Shown here: positions 35,303 to 45,192 of the stretch, piece by piece
Layout of the letters: each line of letters opens with the position of its first letter
Position numbering within the stretch: the stretch's first letter is position 1
Assembly: GCA_039196715.1 (NCBI GenBank)
Contig: JBCCUP010000012.1
Coordinates: 1 to 64,000 of the forward strand
Source: Pseudomonadota bacterium
GTDB lineage: Bacteria; Pseudomonadota; Gammaproteobacteria; CALCKW01
Length of the DNA stretch: 64,000 nt
Direction of reading: 5' to 3'
Made by a program: the position numbers and the translations under genes
Notes under the pieces: model-generated
The model's database searches: none
What the model was told of the DNA's origin: nothing
What the model saw: the letters and a program-made list of their open reading frames with translations, nothing else

Positions 35303-37780
35303 ATGCGATTTCTCCGACTCAGCACGCGCTTCTACATCGCCCTGGCCCTGTCGTCGATCGTGACCTGCATGCTGGTTGTCGGGCTCGCCTTCAAGGTGTT
35401 GCCGGATCGCGAGGCGGTGCAAAGCCGGTCGATGAACACGCTCGCCGACTCGGTGGCGACCTCGGTGTCGTTGTTGGTGTCCTCGTCGCGCTACGGCGAT
35501 ATCCGCAACGTGGTTTCAGCCATGCTCGAGAGTGAAGAGGCCCCGCCGCGCGGTGTGTTGGTGCGCCAGGGCGACCGCACGGTGCTTTACGAACCGCCCG
35601 GCTTTGCGCCGACGCAGACCGCGTATCTGAGCCGACCGGTGTACTCCGGTCCGACCCTCTGGGGCAGTGTTGAGATCGAATACCAGCCACACGCGCTCGA
35701 TGTCGGGGGCTACTTCACCGTGAGCTACACCTACTTCCAGGTCGCAGCGATCTCGCTGTCGTGCTTCATGGTGTTCTACTTCTTCCTCGGTCGCGTGCTG
35801 AAGCAGCTCGACCCGAGTCAGGCGATCCCGGACCGCGTGCAGGACGCGCTCGACAAGCTCGTCGAGTGCCTGATGCTGATCGACAAGGGGGGACAGATCC
35901 GCCTCGTCAACCGCAGCATGGAGCAGGTGGCGCAATCCGAGTCGCAGAAGCTGCTCGGGCGCTCCTACACCGCAATACCGTGGCTGTCCGGTGACGGTGA
36001 GCCGGTGGCAGCGAAAGACCTGCCGTGGCACCCCGAACGCGGCTTGCAATCCGGTGAGCGCCTCTGCATTGCAGCGGCCGACGGCAGCCTCAATTCCTAC
36101 ATCGTCAACTGCGCGGCCATCGTCTCGGACACCGGCAGCACCGACGGCACGCTCGTCAGCCTCAACGACGTCACCGAGATCGAGCGCATCCAGGGTGAGC
36201 TGATCGAGCAGACCGAGAGAGCCGAGATCGCGAACCAGGCGAAGTCGGATTTCCTCTCCAACATGAGCCACGAAATCCGCACGCCGCTCACGGCGGTGCT
36301 GGGTTTCGCCGATGTCATGAAGTCTTCGGCGTTCTCGAACGACGCGCGGTACCAGCAGTACCTCGACACCATCAGCCGCAGCGGCAACCACTTGCTGACG
36401 CTGATCAACGACATCCTCGACCTGTCCAAGGTCGAGGCCGGCAAGCTCGAAGTCGAGCTGCTGCCGATCGACCCCTGCCTGCTGCTGATCGATGTCGAAG
36501 ACCTGCTGCGCGACCGTGCTGACAGCAAATCGGTCGGCCTGACCGCATCGATCGAAGGGGCGATTCCGGCCGAGGTGTCGTCCGATCCGGTGCGCTTCAA
36601 GCAGATCATCACCAACCTGGTGGGCAACGCCATCAAGTTCACCGAGGAGGGTGGCGTGCGCCTGGTGGCCCGCTACGACGAGGCGCTGCAGACGCTCTCG
36701 GTGAGTGTCCACGACACCGGCATCGGCATGACACCCGAGCAGGCGGGCAACGTCTTTCAGGAGTTTACCCAGGCCGACACCTCGACCACGCGCCGCTTCG
36801 GCGGCACGGGGCTCGGCCTCTCGATCTCGCGCAAACTCGCCAACGCACTCGGCGGCGACATCGAGGTCTCGAGCGTCATGGGCGAGGGCTCGACCTTTAC
36901 CGTCTCCGTGCGGGCCGAGGCGCTGTCCGACGAGCGCATCACCGACCTCGACACCGTGCGGCACGCGCGCCAGCTCGCCGCGGCCCAGGCGTCGATGGTG
37001 CCGGTGTTCGCCGGCCAGCCGGTGCTCGTGGCCGACGACGCCGAGGAAAACCGCGTGCTCCTGACCGTGCTGCTCGAGGAGCGGGGCTTGACGGTTCACA
37101 CCGTCGAGAATGGCCAATTGGCGGTCGAGGCGATAGCGGAGGGTGACTACCAGATTGTTCTCAGTGACCTGAACATGCCGGTGCTCGACGGCTACGGCCT
37201 CGTGGACACGGTGCGCCGCGACGGCTGTGAGTTGCCGATCGTCGCGCTGACCGCCGACGCGATGAAGGGCATGCGCGAGAAGGTCGTGGCAGCCGGTTTT
37301 ACCGACTACCTGACCAAACCGGTCGAACTGCCAGCCCTCAACACCGTGTTGCAGCGCTACCTCGGTGAGGCGGAGTTCGTCCAGGCCGCCGAGCCCGAGG
37401 CACCGGCGGCGACAGGCGAGGGCGACGGCCTTGGTCTTTTGGAGGAGGCCGCTGAGGCCCCGACCGTCGATGTCTGTGCCTTGAGCACCAAAAATGAACG
37501 CATTCGCAGCATTGCGGAAAAATTCGTTGCAGAACATCAAGCAACAGTCGATAGCTTGACAACACTGCTGGATGCAGCCGACCGCGACGCGGCGCGCCAA
37601 CTGGCGCACCGCATCAAGGGCACATCCGGCTCGATGGGCTTTATGAAGATTTCGGAGATCGCCGCCGAGATGGAGCAGCGTTTGCTCGCTGACGACCTCG
37701 CGGGTGCGATCGACGTGTTGCCGACGCTTCAGGGCATTCGACCCGTTATGACAACCGAGGCGCAAGACAGAGCAGCATGA
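35303..37780 (+). CDS. Hybrid sensor histidine kinase (HisKA-HATPase-REC-Hpt)
   Basis: About 825 aa. Two transmembrane helices (~11-33 and ~141-165) enclose a ~105-residue periplasmic sensor; a PAS-like domain follows (~180-300). Phospho-acceptor His323 lies in [11 protein letters not shown], the ATPase boxes include [14 protein letters not shown] and [13 protein letters not shown], the receiver Asp622 is in [11 protein letters not shown] with lysine in YLTKP, and the C-terminal Hpt has His769 in [13 protein letters not shown]. All relay residues are intact. It starts 3 bases after the surface-protein gene and overlaps the next gene by 4 bases, so the partner should be the downstream receiver-GGDEF-EAL protein. 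Confidence 0.88.
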   Translation: MRFLRLSTRFYIALALSSIVTCMLVVGLAFKVLPDREAVQSRSMNTLADSVATSVSLLVSSSRYGDIRNVVSAMLESEEAPPRGVLVRQGDRTVLYEPPGFAPTQTAYLSRPVYSGPTLWGSVEIEYQPHALDVGGYFTVSYTYFQVAAISLSCFMVFYFFLGRVLKQLDPSQAIPDRVQDALDKLVECLMLIDKGGQIRLVNRSMEQVAQSESQKLLGRSYTAIPWLSGDGEPVAAKDLPWHPERGLQSGERLCIAAADGSLNSYIVNCAAIVSDTGSTDGTLVSLNDVTEIERIQGELIEQTERAEIANQAKSDFLSNMSHEIRTPLTAVLGFADVMKSSAFSNDARYQQYLDTISRSGNHLLTLINDILDLSKVEAGKLEVELLPIDPCLLLIDVEDLLRDRADSKSVGLTASIEGAIPAEVSSDPVRFKQIITNLVGNAIKFTEEGGVRLVARYDEALQTLSVSVHDTGIGMTPEQAGNVFQEFTQADTSTTRRFGGTGLGLSISRKLANALGGDIEVSSVMGEGSTFTVSVRAEALSDERITDLDTVRHARQLAAAQASMVPVFAGQPVLVADDAEENRVLLTVLLEERGLTVHTVENGQLAVEAIAEGDYQIVLSDLNMPVLDGYGLVDTVRRDGCELPIVALTADAMKGMREKVVAAGFTDYLTKPVELPALNTVLQRYLGEAEFVQAAEPEAPAATGEGDGLGLLEEAAEAPTVDVCALSTKNERIRSIAEKFVAEHQATVDSLTTLLDAADRDAARQLAHRIKGTSGSMGFMKISEIAAEMEQRLLADDLAGAIDVLPTLQGIRPVMTTEAQDRAA

Positions 37781-39597
37781 ACCCCGAGCGGCCCGGCGCA
37801 CGCTTGCCGACCACGAGCAAGCCGTCGATCGACCAACGCGAAGCGATCAACGACGACCTGATCGAAAGCTTCGTCGCGAACGCGAAAATCGTCATCGTCG
37901 ACGACGACCCGTTGTTGATTGAGATCCTCGTTGCCTACCTCGAGGACGCGGGTTACCAGAACATCGTCGCCGTGAACGATTCCCGCGAGGCACACGACAC
38001 CATCGCGGGCCACAAGCCCGACTGCGTGCTGCTCGACCTCAACATGCCGCACGTGACCGGCTTCGACGTGCTCAAGGGGGTGCGAAACACGCCGGAGCTG
38101 CGGCACACGCCTGTGGTGGTACTGACGTCGTCGACCGACGCCCCCAACCGCCTGCGGGCGCTCGAGTACGGCGCGACCGATTTTCTTGCCAAGCCGGTCG
38201 ACGAGAGCGAATTCGTGCTGCGGCTGCGAAACATCCTGATCGCGCGTGCCTTTCAGCACCAGTTGGCCTACATCGACGGGGTGACGGGGCTACCCAACAA
38301 ACGCTTGTTCCAGGAGAAGGTCGACCGCGCGCTGGCCAAGCACCTCGAACAGAAAAAACGCTGTGCGATGCTGCACATCGACCTGACCCGCTTCCGCCGC
38401 GTCAACGACGCCCACGGACCGGCCTGCGGTGACAAGTTGCTGGCCGATTTTGCCTCACGGCTCTACATGCTCTCGCGCGACCACGACGTGGTCGGCCACG
38501 AGGTGCCCGACGCCTACCGCACCAACATCTGCCGATTCGGCAGCGACACTTTCTGCCTGCTGGTCACGGACATCACGTCGCCCGATGACATCGCTGCCGT
38601 GGCCCGTCGCCTGATCGACGCCAACAACGCCCAGCCCTTCCAGGTGGCAGGCGACAACCACTACCAGCGTTGTACCGTCGGCATTGCGGTGTTTCCGGAG
38701 GACGGCCTCAACGGCCAGGACCTGCTGGGCAAAGCCGAGATCGCGACCTACCACGCGAAATCGACGCCGGGTGACCATGCAATCGGTTTCTATTCGCACG
38801 AGATGAACGCGTCCACGCGTGAAAAGCTCCAGATCGAAGACGGTCTGAGCCACGCGATCGAGCGCAACGAGCTCTACCTCGCCTACCAGCCCAAGGTGTG
38901 CGCCAAGACGCAGAAGACCGTCGGCGCAGAAGCCCTGATGCGCTGGAACCACCCGAAGATGGGTTCGATTCCGCCGGGCAAGTTCATCGAAGTGGCCGAG
39001 GAAACCGGGTCGATCATCGAGATCGGCGCCTGGGCGATCGAGCGCGTCTGTGAATTTCTCGCGCAGATCGAGAGCCGTGTACCGGGGCTGCAGATCGCGG
39101 TCAACATGTCGATCAAGCAGCTCCACAGCAAAAATTTCGTCGAGTCCCTGCACGACATCGTGGAACGCCACGGCACCGACCCAAGCCGCATCAAGCTCGA
39201 GATCACCGAGAGCCTGATGATGGACAGCCTCGAGGACAGCCAGCGGTTGCTGAACCGGCTCAAGGAGCTCGGCTTCGCGTTGTCGATAGACGACTTTGGC
39301 ACAGGTTACTCCTCGCTCCAGTACCTGCGCGCGCTGCCGTTCGACGAGATCAAGATCGACAGGGCCTTCATCACCGAACTGACCGACGAGGACAGCGTGT
39401 CGCCGGTCATGAACGCGATCGCGTCCCTGTCGCGTGATTTCGATCTGACGCTGGTGGCCGAGGGCGTCGAGACCAAGACCCAACTCGACCACGTCAACCG
39501 CATCGGCTGCGATATCGTGCAGGGGTATTTCTTCAGCCGCCCGTTGACCGGCGCGGACTTCGTCGAGTACTGCGAAAACCCGATGCCACCGCGTTGA
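37777..39597 (+). CDS. Response regulator with GGDEF-EAL (probable c-di-GMP phosphodiesterase)
   Basis: About 606 aa. Receiver domain ~35-155 with Asp87 in LLDLNMP and lysine in FLAKPVD. The GGDEF domain (~160-335) has FGSDTF at 254-259 where RxGGDEF should be, so cyclase activity is probably lost. The EAL domain (~350-600) keeps EALMRW (385-390), [29 protein letters not shown] and AEGVET, so c-di-GMP hydrolysis is expected. It likely receives phosphate from the adjacent hybrid kinase and tunes c-di-GMP for the surface protein system. Confidence 0.88.
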   Translation: MNPERPGARLPTTSKPSIDQREAINDDLIESFVANAKIVIVDDDPLLIEILVAYLEDAGYQNIVAVNDSREAHDTIAGHKPDCVLLDLNMPHVTGFDVLKGVRNTPELRHTPVVVLTSSTDAPNRLRALEYGATDFLAKPVDESEFVLRLRNILIARAFQHQLAYIDGVTGLPNKRLFQEKVDRALAKHLEQKKRCAMLHIDLTRFRRVNDAHGPACGDKLLADFASRLYMLSRDHDVVGHEVPDAYRTNICRFGSDTFCLLVTDITSPDDIAAVARRLIDANNAQPFQVAGDNHYQRCTVGIAVFPEDGLNGQDLLGKAEIATYHAKSTPGDHAIGFYSHEMNASTREKLQIEDGLSHAIERNELYLAYQPKVCAKTQKTVGAEALMRWNHPKMGSIPPGKFIEVAEETGSIIEIGAWAIERVCEFLAQIESRVPGLQIAVNMSIKQLHSKNFVESLHDIVERHGTDPSRIKLEITESLMMDSLEDSQRLLNRLKELGFALSIDDFGTGYSSLQYLRALPFDEIKIDRAFITELTDEDSVSPVMNAIASLSRDFDLTLVAEGVETKTQLDHVNRIGCDIVQGYFFSRPLTGADFVEYCENPMPPR

Positions 39598-39924
39598 GTG
39601 GCGTCGTTCGGGGCGCCGAGACCGACGCGGTGTCGTCGGTATGTGCGGTGCTTCAGGTGTGACCGGCCCGATAGCCCGCTTCGATCTGCGAGCTCGCTGT
39701 TTCACATCCAGAGCACGGCTGTGTCGATTGTTTCGCATTCGATCCCATTGATTTCGTGCGGTTTTTCGCACTTTTCCCGCCGTTGAGAAAACCCGTGCGT
39801 GTGCATCCCGTCCCGATTTAGTCTGGGCAAGACTGCGGCTGCTCGACCGAATTGCGCACCGGTTCGCACTTTCCTTCGGGTCGATCGAGCAGACTTGTGA
39901 CCTCTTCGACAAGACGGGAAGACC
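39598..39924. other. Intergenic leader between the operon and the OmpA-like gene
   Basis: About 327 bases with no gene that I can support. It holds a small stem-loop followed by a T run and, nearer the next gene, an 8-base inverted repeat (CTGCTCGA/TCGAGCAG, about 39839-39892) that could fold in the leader of the OmpA-like mRNA. The AT-richer part around 39700-39790 is the likely promoter zone. Confidence 0.4.
39756..39775 (+). terminator. Possible terminator after the GGDEF-EAL gene
   Basis: Five-base stem GTGCG/CGCAC around a T-rich loop, followed by TTTT. The stem is short, so termination strength is doubtful. Confidence 0.35.
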
Positions 39925-41298
39925 ATGACAACCCTGCGCCCGCTACCCCTTTTTGCCGCGCTGGTCGCGTCAATTGCTGCCGTGCCACCCGCCAGTGCAG
40001 CCACCTCCCTCAGCGCCCGCTACGTGATGCAAACCGAGAACGGCTGGCGCTTGCCTACGCTGGGTGAAGACATCACCTACGCCGTCTTCTACCCCAGTTG
40101 GTACGCCTCCCTCGGCGGCGGCGAAGCGCGCGCCGACGCGGTGGACCGCTGTGATCTGGTCGAGTTGTCCGTCGGCAACCACTTCAGCCCGCAGTGGCTG
40201 TGGGCGCTCGGTGCCGCTCAGTGCGAACAGCAGGAAGACGGCGGAGCGGGGGGCGATTTCAGCACCTACAACCTCCGTCTCGAGCGGCTGATGGCCGACG
40301 TCGAGGCTCCGTTCAACGCCTACGTCGGCCTCGGTGTGAAGGGCGCATCCTTCGATGACGAACCGCCGACCTCGCGCAGCGAGGACGTCGAGGCACGGGC
40401 GAATGTCGGCATCCAATTGCGCGGCAAGGGGCGCTGGGCGCTGCGCCTGGACCACGCGCAGAGCGCGCAGGGCTACAAGCAGTCCACGCTGTCCCTGTTG
40501 GCCTATTTCGGCGGTCGCCCGGACGCCGAGGCGCTGGCGCCCGACACACTCAGTGGCGACGCGGACACCGCGGACTCGGCGCAGTACCTGCCGGCCGCGC
40601 CCGCGGTGGCTGAAGGCGAATCCGCGACATTGAGCCCGGCGCCGGTCGAGGCGATTGCGGTCAGCACGCCCGAGACGCCGGCGGTGGTGGCGCTGGATGC
40701 GCCGTCGACCCGGACACCGGCCGAGGCGTCGACAGAGACGGCTTCAAGCGCGCCACTCGAATCCGTGTTGGTTGAAACCGAGTCGACCCCGGAGGCGTCG
40801 ACGGCGGCGGAGGACGCGGCCGAGCCTGTGCTCGTCCAGGCTGACAGCGACGCCGAAACCGAAGCCGAAGCCGAAGCCGAAGCGGCGGTACCCGAAACCG
40901 AGGCTGCAAACGACACCGTCGCGGTGGCTGCGGTCGATGCGACACCCGAGCCGACCCCCGCGCCAGCTGCAACTGCCGCCCCGGCGCAAGCCGAAGAAAC
41001 CGGCATCTGTCCGCCTCTGAGTCGACCGCTGAAGTCGCTCGCGTTCAACAGCGCAGGCGAACTGAGCGCGGGCAGCGCCGAGCAACTGCGCGCGCTGGCA
41101 GGCACGCTCGCGCGTCGCGACAACGCGATCGCTCGCATTGCACTGCCGAGCGGACGCGGCGCTGAGGCCGCGGCGGCCAACGCCGTCGCCGTCATGCGAA
41201 CGGCCCAGCCGGTCACGGACGGTCGGGTGGTGGGCGAGGTGATCGACAACCTGCCGGTGTCGGTCTTCGAGCTCTACCTCGTCAAGGCCGGTTGCTGA
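39925..41298 (+). CDS. Outer-membrane-like protein with OmpA-like C-terminal region
   Basis: About 457 aa. A signal peptide (FAALVASIAAVPPASAATS) is followed by ~180 residues of alternating, aromatic-rich beta strands like a small outer-membrane barrel, then a ~150-residue linker of Ala, Glu, Thr and Pro, which includes a six-base DNA repeat encoding Glu-Ala pairs at ~40855-40888. The last ~100 residues (LKSLAFNSAGELSAGSAEQL) look like a worn OmpA peptidoglycan-binding domain. I do not recognise a named family. Its place after the surface-protein operon makes an envelope partner role possible. Confidence 0.6.
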   Translation: MTTLRPLPLFAALVASIAAVPPASAATSLSARYVMQTENGWRLPTLGEDITYAVFYPSWYASLGGGEARADAVDRCDLVELSVGNHFSPQWLWALGAAQCEQQEDGGAGGDFSTYNLRLERLMADVEAPFNAYVGLGVKGASFDDEPPTSRSEDVEARANVGIQLRGKGRWALRLDHAQSAQGYKQSTLSLLAYFGGRPDAEALAPDTLSGDADTADSAQYLPAAPAVAEGESATLSPAPVEAIAVSTPETPAVVALDAPSTRTPAEASTETASSAPLESVLVETESTPEASTAAEDAAEPVLVQADSDAETEAEAEAEAAVPETEAANDTVAVAAVDATPEPTPAPAATAAPAQAEETGICPPLSRPLKSLAFNSAGELSAGSAEQLRALAGTLARRDNAIARIALPSGRGAEAAAANAVAVMRTAQPVTDGRVVGEVIDNLPVSVFELYLVKAGC

Positions 41299-41311
41299 GC
41301 CACTGCGCGGA

Positions 41312-41337
41312 CCCGTGTCCCCCTCAGGGGACGCGGG
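41312..41337. terminator. Possible shared hairpin between convergent OmpA-like and pyk genes
   Basis: Eleven-base stem CCCGTGTCCCC / GGGGACGCGGG with one wobble or mismatch and a four-base loop. It spans the pyk stop codon and follows the OmpA-like stop by 14 bases. No T run follows on either side, so it may be a processing or protecting hairpin rather than a true terminator. Confidence 0.35.
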
Positions 41338-42736
41338 CGATCCGCAGCAGGTTCGTGCGACCCGGTTCACCAAAGGGCATCCCGGCGGTGATCACGATGG
41401 CGTCGCCCACCTCGGCATAGCCTTCGTCGCGCGCCGCTGAACAGGCGACTGACACCATCGAGTCGACGCTGTCGATGGTCTCGCACAAGGCAGGCCTCAC
41501 GCCCCACACCACGGTCATCATGCGCGCCGTAACCGGGTAGCACGTGAGCCCGAGGATGGGCGAGTGCGGCCGCTCCCGTGCGCAACGGAGGGCGGTTGCA
41601 CCGGAGTCGGAGTAGCAGACGGTGGTGGCCACGGGCATCACCTCGGCGACGCGACTCAACGCGGCGGCGATCGCGTCGGCGGCGCGCCGCTGACGTATCG
41701 GTTGCGCCCGGTCGACAAGCTCCTGGTAGTGGGGGTCCTGCTCGACCTCGCTGATGATCCGGGCCATGACCTCGACGGCCTCGACCGGGTACTTGCCAGC
41801 GGCGGTTTCGGCCGAGAGCATCACGGCGTCCACACCGTCGTAGATTGCGTTGCCGATGTCGTTCGTCTCTGCCCGGGTCGGCGTGGCCGACTCGATCATC
41901 GACTCGAGCATCTGCGTTGCGATGACCACCGGTTTGCCGGTCAGGCGGCTGTAGCGCACGATGCGCTTCTGCACCGGGGGTACCTTCTCAGGCGGCAGCT
42001 CGACGCCCAGGTCGCCGCGCGCCACCATCACCGCATCCGAAAGATCGACGATCTGCTCGAGGCTCTCGATGGCCTGGGGCTTCTCGAGTTTGGCCATGAT
42101 CTTGGCGCGGTCGCCGACCAGCGCGCGGGCCTCCTCGAGGTCACTGGGCCGCTGAACGAAGGAAAACGCCACCCAGTCGACGCCGAGGGACAAGCCGAAC
42201 TCGAGGTCGCGTCGGTCTTTGTCGGTGACAGGCGAGATGTTCAGCGTGGCGTCCGGCACGTTGACGCCCTTGCGTTCGGACAGCTTGCCGCCGACCACAA
42301 CGCGGGTCTCGGCGTGGTCGGGACCGCAGGACACGACCTGCAGCTTGACCTTGCCGTCGTCCAGCAGCAGCCGGTCGCCCGGGTTCAGCGCCGCGAAGAT
42401 CTCGGGGTGGGGCAGGTTGACGCGCGTGGCGTCGCCCGGTGCGGTGTCGAGGTCGAGCGCGAAAGGCGCGCCCTCGGCGAGTTCGACCGGGCCATCGCGG
42501 AACACGCCGACGCGCAGCTTGGGGCCCTGGAGGTCCATCAGCACGCCCAGCGGGTGTCCGACCTCGGTTTCGATCGAGCGGATCGCTTCAACGCGTTCGC
42601 GGTGGTCGTCGTGTGAACCGTGGCTGAAATTCACTCGGAACACGTTCACACCCGCCTGCGCCAGGGCCAGGATGTCGGCACGGGTGGAGGTTGCCGGGCC
42701 CAGGGTTGCAATGATTTTCGCGTTTCGAGATGACAC
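41324..42736 (-). CDS. pyk: Pyruvate kinase
   Basis: Glycolytic enzyme of about 470 aa converting phosphoenolpyruvate and ADP to pyruvate and ATP. It begins with NAKIIATLGPATSTRADILA and contains NFSHGSHDDH, MDLQGPKLRVG, the catalytic lysine and Mg sites in IMAKLEKPQAIE and VMVARGDLGVELP, and the signature IVRYSRLTGKPVVIATQMLE. The C-terminal domain is complete. It is monocistronic, with a 457-base upstream spacer. Confidence 0.95.
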   Translation of the reverse strand: MSSRNAKIIATLGPATSTRADILALAQAGVNVFRVNFSHGSHDDHRERVEAIRSIETEVGHPLGVLMDLQGPKLRVGVFRDGPVELAEGAPFALDLDTAPGDATRVNLPHPEIFAALNPGDRLLLDDGKVKLQVVSCGPDHAETRVVVGGKLSERKGVNVPDATLNISPVTDKDRRDLEFGLSLGVDWVAFSFVQRPSDLEEARALVGDRAKIMAKLEKPQAIESLEQIVDLSDAVMVARGDLGVELPPEKVPPVQKRIVRYSRLTGKPVVIATQMLESMIESATPTRAETNDIGNAIYDGVDAVMLSAETAAGKYPVEAVEVMARIISEVEQDPHYQELVDRAQPIRQRRAADAIAAALSRVAEVMPVATTVCYSDSGATALRCARERPHSPILGLTCYPVTARMMTVVWGVRPALCETIDSVDSMVSVACSAARDEGYAEVGDAIVITAGMPFGEPGRTNLLRIARVP

Positions 42737-43193
42737 AATCGGGTCCTGGAGTGCGCGCCGAGGCGGCGGTATCGCCGTCTCGGTCTGTTCAAACCCCGAA
42801 GTCTAGCGCATCCACCCGCCCGACTGTGCTGCACGTCATGGCAGTGTCAGCTGCCGAGGCCGTCGTATACTGCAAGCCCGGGGTGTAGTTCGAACGGCAT
42901 GTCGACTACACCATCCCACTTTTGGGGCATTGCCCCGCCACCCGACTTTTTGTACCGTGCCGGCAGCGCTTGAGTCGTGGCGCGGTGCGGCAGCTCGCCA
43001 CCGTGCCGCGGCAACGCGGTTCGGCACGCGCCGTCACCGTGTGGCCGGCGCGCTCAGCGACCGCACCGCGCTGCGTGTCTCAAATGTGCAGCATGGTGCA
43101 CAAAATGTGGCCGAACGTCCTGGCATCGGCGTGCGGTTGAGAGAGAATTTGGTATAAAATGACCAAAAATCGGGCACACGGGTTTTCACTCAG
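42737..43193. other. Intergenic region between divergent pyk and response-regulator genes
   Basis: About 457 bases without a supportable gene; the frames here are short, Arg- and Ala-rich and overlapping. It contains an inverted repeat GGTGTAGT(T)CGA / TCGACTACACC at 42882-42912 (11-base stem with one bulge) and a second small hairpin GGGGCA/TGCCCC near 42924-42937 with TTTTT 13 bases later. A TATAAA box at about 43153 lies in an AT-rich patch 40 bases before the response-regulator ATG and may be its -10. Confidence 0.4.
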
Positions 43194-43922
43194 ATGAAGT
43201 CTTTGTCTGTGCTTCTGGTCGACGACGACACGGATTTCGCAGAGGGACTTGGGGATTTAATCCGCTTCTACGGCCACAGCGTTGCGCACGCGCCGAACGC
43301 CGACGCCGCCATGGAGATGGCGTCGAGCACACAATACGACCTGATCTTTCTGGACCTGCGGATGCCGGGCCTGTCCGGGCTCGACGTCTACCCGCGATTG
43401 CGTGAGATCTCGCCGCAGGCCTGCATCGTGTTTGCCACCGCCTTCATGGGTGACATCGACCGGCGCTCGAACCGTCAGGTCATGCACGCCGACCTGCTCG
43501 AGAAGCCCAGCGGCATCAGTCGCCTCGACAAGGTCTTGCGTCGAGTCGCGGGCGAGTTCGAAGTGTTGTTGGTCGGGCCTGAAGCCGATGTCCGCGACCT
43601 GCACCAGGCGCTGCGCCACCGCGGCTACCAGGTGCTGCGGGCGGAAGACCTCGACGCCGCCGCCGAAATCGTGACCTCGTCCGTCGGAGAGAAAGTCTCA
43701 GCGGTCGTTGGCCCGTTCCGCCTCGGTGGGCAGGCGCTCGACGAGCTCGACGCCCGCCTCGACGAGTTCGGCATGGCACTGCCGCTGATTTCCGTCGGCG
43801 ACCCGGCAGGTACCGACCGGCCGGCCGCCAAGGCCCCGCGGGTGCAGCGGCTGTCGTCGGCGGCGACCCTCGCCGACGTGCTCGAATCCGTCGACCGCGG
43901 CGCCGAGCTTTTCGTGGTCTGA
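43194..43922 (+). CDS. Receiver plus pseudo-receiver response regulator
   Basis: About 242 aa. Residues 1-115 are a complete receiver: acidic pocket LLVDDDTDF, phospho-acceptor Asp54 in IFLDLRMPGLSGLD and lysine 104 in LLEKPSG. Residues ~118-235 form a second Rossmann-like module starting FEVLLVGPEADVRDL that lacks the Asp, a pseudo-receiver. There is no DNA-binding domain, so it must act on another protein. A related copy without the phospho-site lies at 45193. The AraC regulator starts 14 bases later. Confidence 0.8.
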   Translation: MKSLSVLLVDDDTDFAEGLGDLIRFYGHSVAHAPNADAAMEMASSTQYDLIFLDLRMPGLSGLDVYPRLREISPQACIVFATAFMGDIDRRSNRQVMHADLLEKPSGISRLDKVLRRVAGEFEVLLVGPEADVRDLHQALRHRGYQVLRAEDLDAAAEIVTSSVGEKVSAVVGPFRLGGQALDELDARLDEFGMALPLISVGDPAGTDRPAAKAPRVQRLSSAATLADVLESVDRGAELFVV

Positions 43923-43936
43923 GCCCAGCCCGTCGC

Positions 43937-44968
43937 GTGAACCCCGGCAGCTTCCCCCGCCACTACGCCGAACTGCTCGTTGACGCGTGCGTCAGTCGGG
44001 GCCACGGCGTGTCGAAGGTGTTGTCGGGCGCGGACATCGACCCGGCCGAGTGGGCCGCCGGCACCGACCTCACGCCGCTGCAGTTCGGCCGCATCTACCA
44101 GCGCGCGTTGTGGCTGGTGGGTGATGAATCCTTCGGGTTGCTCGGCCAAGGCGTGCCGAACGGCAGCTTCCGGATGCTGTGTCTCTGCGTGCTCTACTGC
44201 GAATCCTTCGGCAAGGCGATCCAACGCGCCGCCGACTTCATGGAGGTCGCTGTCGGTTACCAGTACAAGCCGATCGTGCGCCCTGTGGGCGAGCGCGTCC
44301 GCATCGAGATGCGGCCGTTCGAGACCGCGGATCGCGCGCCGGACGACGGCAGCGGTGTTCTGCAAGCGCCCCACACCTTGCTGATCTGGATCAACCTGAT
44401 CAGCTGGTTGCTCGGACAGACCCTGCCGGTCGAACGCGTGCGGCTGCGATCCGCGGAGCGCCGGCGTGACTTGCATCAGGCGTTCTTCGACTGCGATGTG
44501 GTCTACGGTGCCGCATGCGATGCGGTCGAGTGCCCGGGAGCCGTTCTGCAGTGGCCCATCGTGCGCGACGAGGTTGATCTGAACCGGTTCCTCGGCGACG
44601 CCATGCCGACCCTGCTGAGCCCACGACGGGCCGCCACCACCTGGCACAGCCGCGTGGTGGCCCTGCTGTCGCAAAGCGGGGGCAACAAACTCCCCACGGG
44701 TGCCGACGTGGCGCACCGCCTTCACATCTCACCCGCGACCTTGCGGCGCAGGCTGTCCGACGAGGGCACCAGCTTGCAACAGATCAAGGATCAGCACCGT
44801 TGCGGCGCAGCCATGCGCTACCTTGCCAGCACCGGGTTGCCACTCAAGGAAATCGCCTTGCGCTGTGGCTTCGACAACCCGGCGGATTTCAATCGGGCGT
44901 TTCGCCGGTGGAGTGGCCAGGCGCCAGGGCGATACCGCAAGAGCGTGAAGGTGGCCGTCAGCGAATGA
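43937..44968 (+). CDS. AraC-family transcriptional regulator (arabinose-binding-like N-domain)
   Basis: About 343 aa from GTG 43937. The N-terminal ~190 residues resemble the ArgR/OruR-type effector domain (FGLLGQGVPNGSFRMLCLC); the C-terminal two-helix-turn-helix AraC domain includes VAHRLHISPATLRRRLSDEG and LKEIALRCGFDNPADFNRAF. It is translated close behind the receiver protein, which suggests the two act in one circuit. Confidence 0.88.
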   Translation: MNPGSFPRHYAELLVDACVSRGHGVSKVLSGADIDPAEWAAGTDLTPLQFGRIYQRALWLVGDESFGLLGQGVPNGSFRMLCLCVLYCESFGKAIQRAADFMEVAVGYQYKPIVRPVGERVRIEMRPFETADRAPDDGSGVLQAPHTLLIWINLISWLLGQTLPVERVRLRSAERRRDLHQAFFDCDVVYGAACDAVECPGAVLQWPIVRDEVDLNRFLGDAMPTLLSPRRAATTWHSRVVALLSQSGGNKLPTGADVAHRLHISPATLRRRLSDEGTSLQQIKDQHRCGAAMRYLASTGLPLKEIALRCGFDNPADFNRAFRRWSGQAPGRYRKSVKVAVSE

Positions 44969-45130
44969 GCGAAAATGACAACACAACGCGCCGTCTTGCC
45001 ATTGTCGATTGAGGGCTGATGGCCGACGCTTGACGGGCATGTGGTTACGACTGATCTCCCTATGCCCAGGCTATCTCCAAGCCCGACCCTCACGATCTGT
45101 TCCGGTGTTGCTGCGCGCGACACCGCCGAC
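44965..45130 (+). pseudogene. Probable fossil of a third receiver gene
   Basis: An ATG overlapping the AraC stop (ATGA) begins MSENDNTTRRLAIVD, the usual start of a receiver up to its acidic pocket, then hits a stop at 45010. In the next frame about 45037-45072 reads GHVVTTDLPMPRLS, like a phospho-acceptor strand, and the first frame at 45088-45117 reads ISKPDPHDLF, like the conserved lysine region. The three pieces are in receiver order but far too close, so I infer deletions plus frameshifts. The evidence is short segments only and could be chance. Confidence 0.38.
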
Positions 45131-45192
45131 GCTGACGATACCGCTCTGGCACCACACCCGGCAGGATTTCCGCACGCTCAGGTCAGGAAGCG

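Noticed and set aside
35516-37801. 761-codon minus-strand frame opposite the hybrid kinase.
   Set aside because: Antisense shadow; the kinase has every conserved relay residue on the plus strand.
42870-42945. tRNA-like look (a TTCGAA next to a stem).
   Set aside because: No acceptor stem, D arm or anticodon arm can be built around it; only one hairpin is supported.
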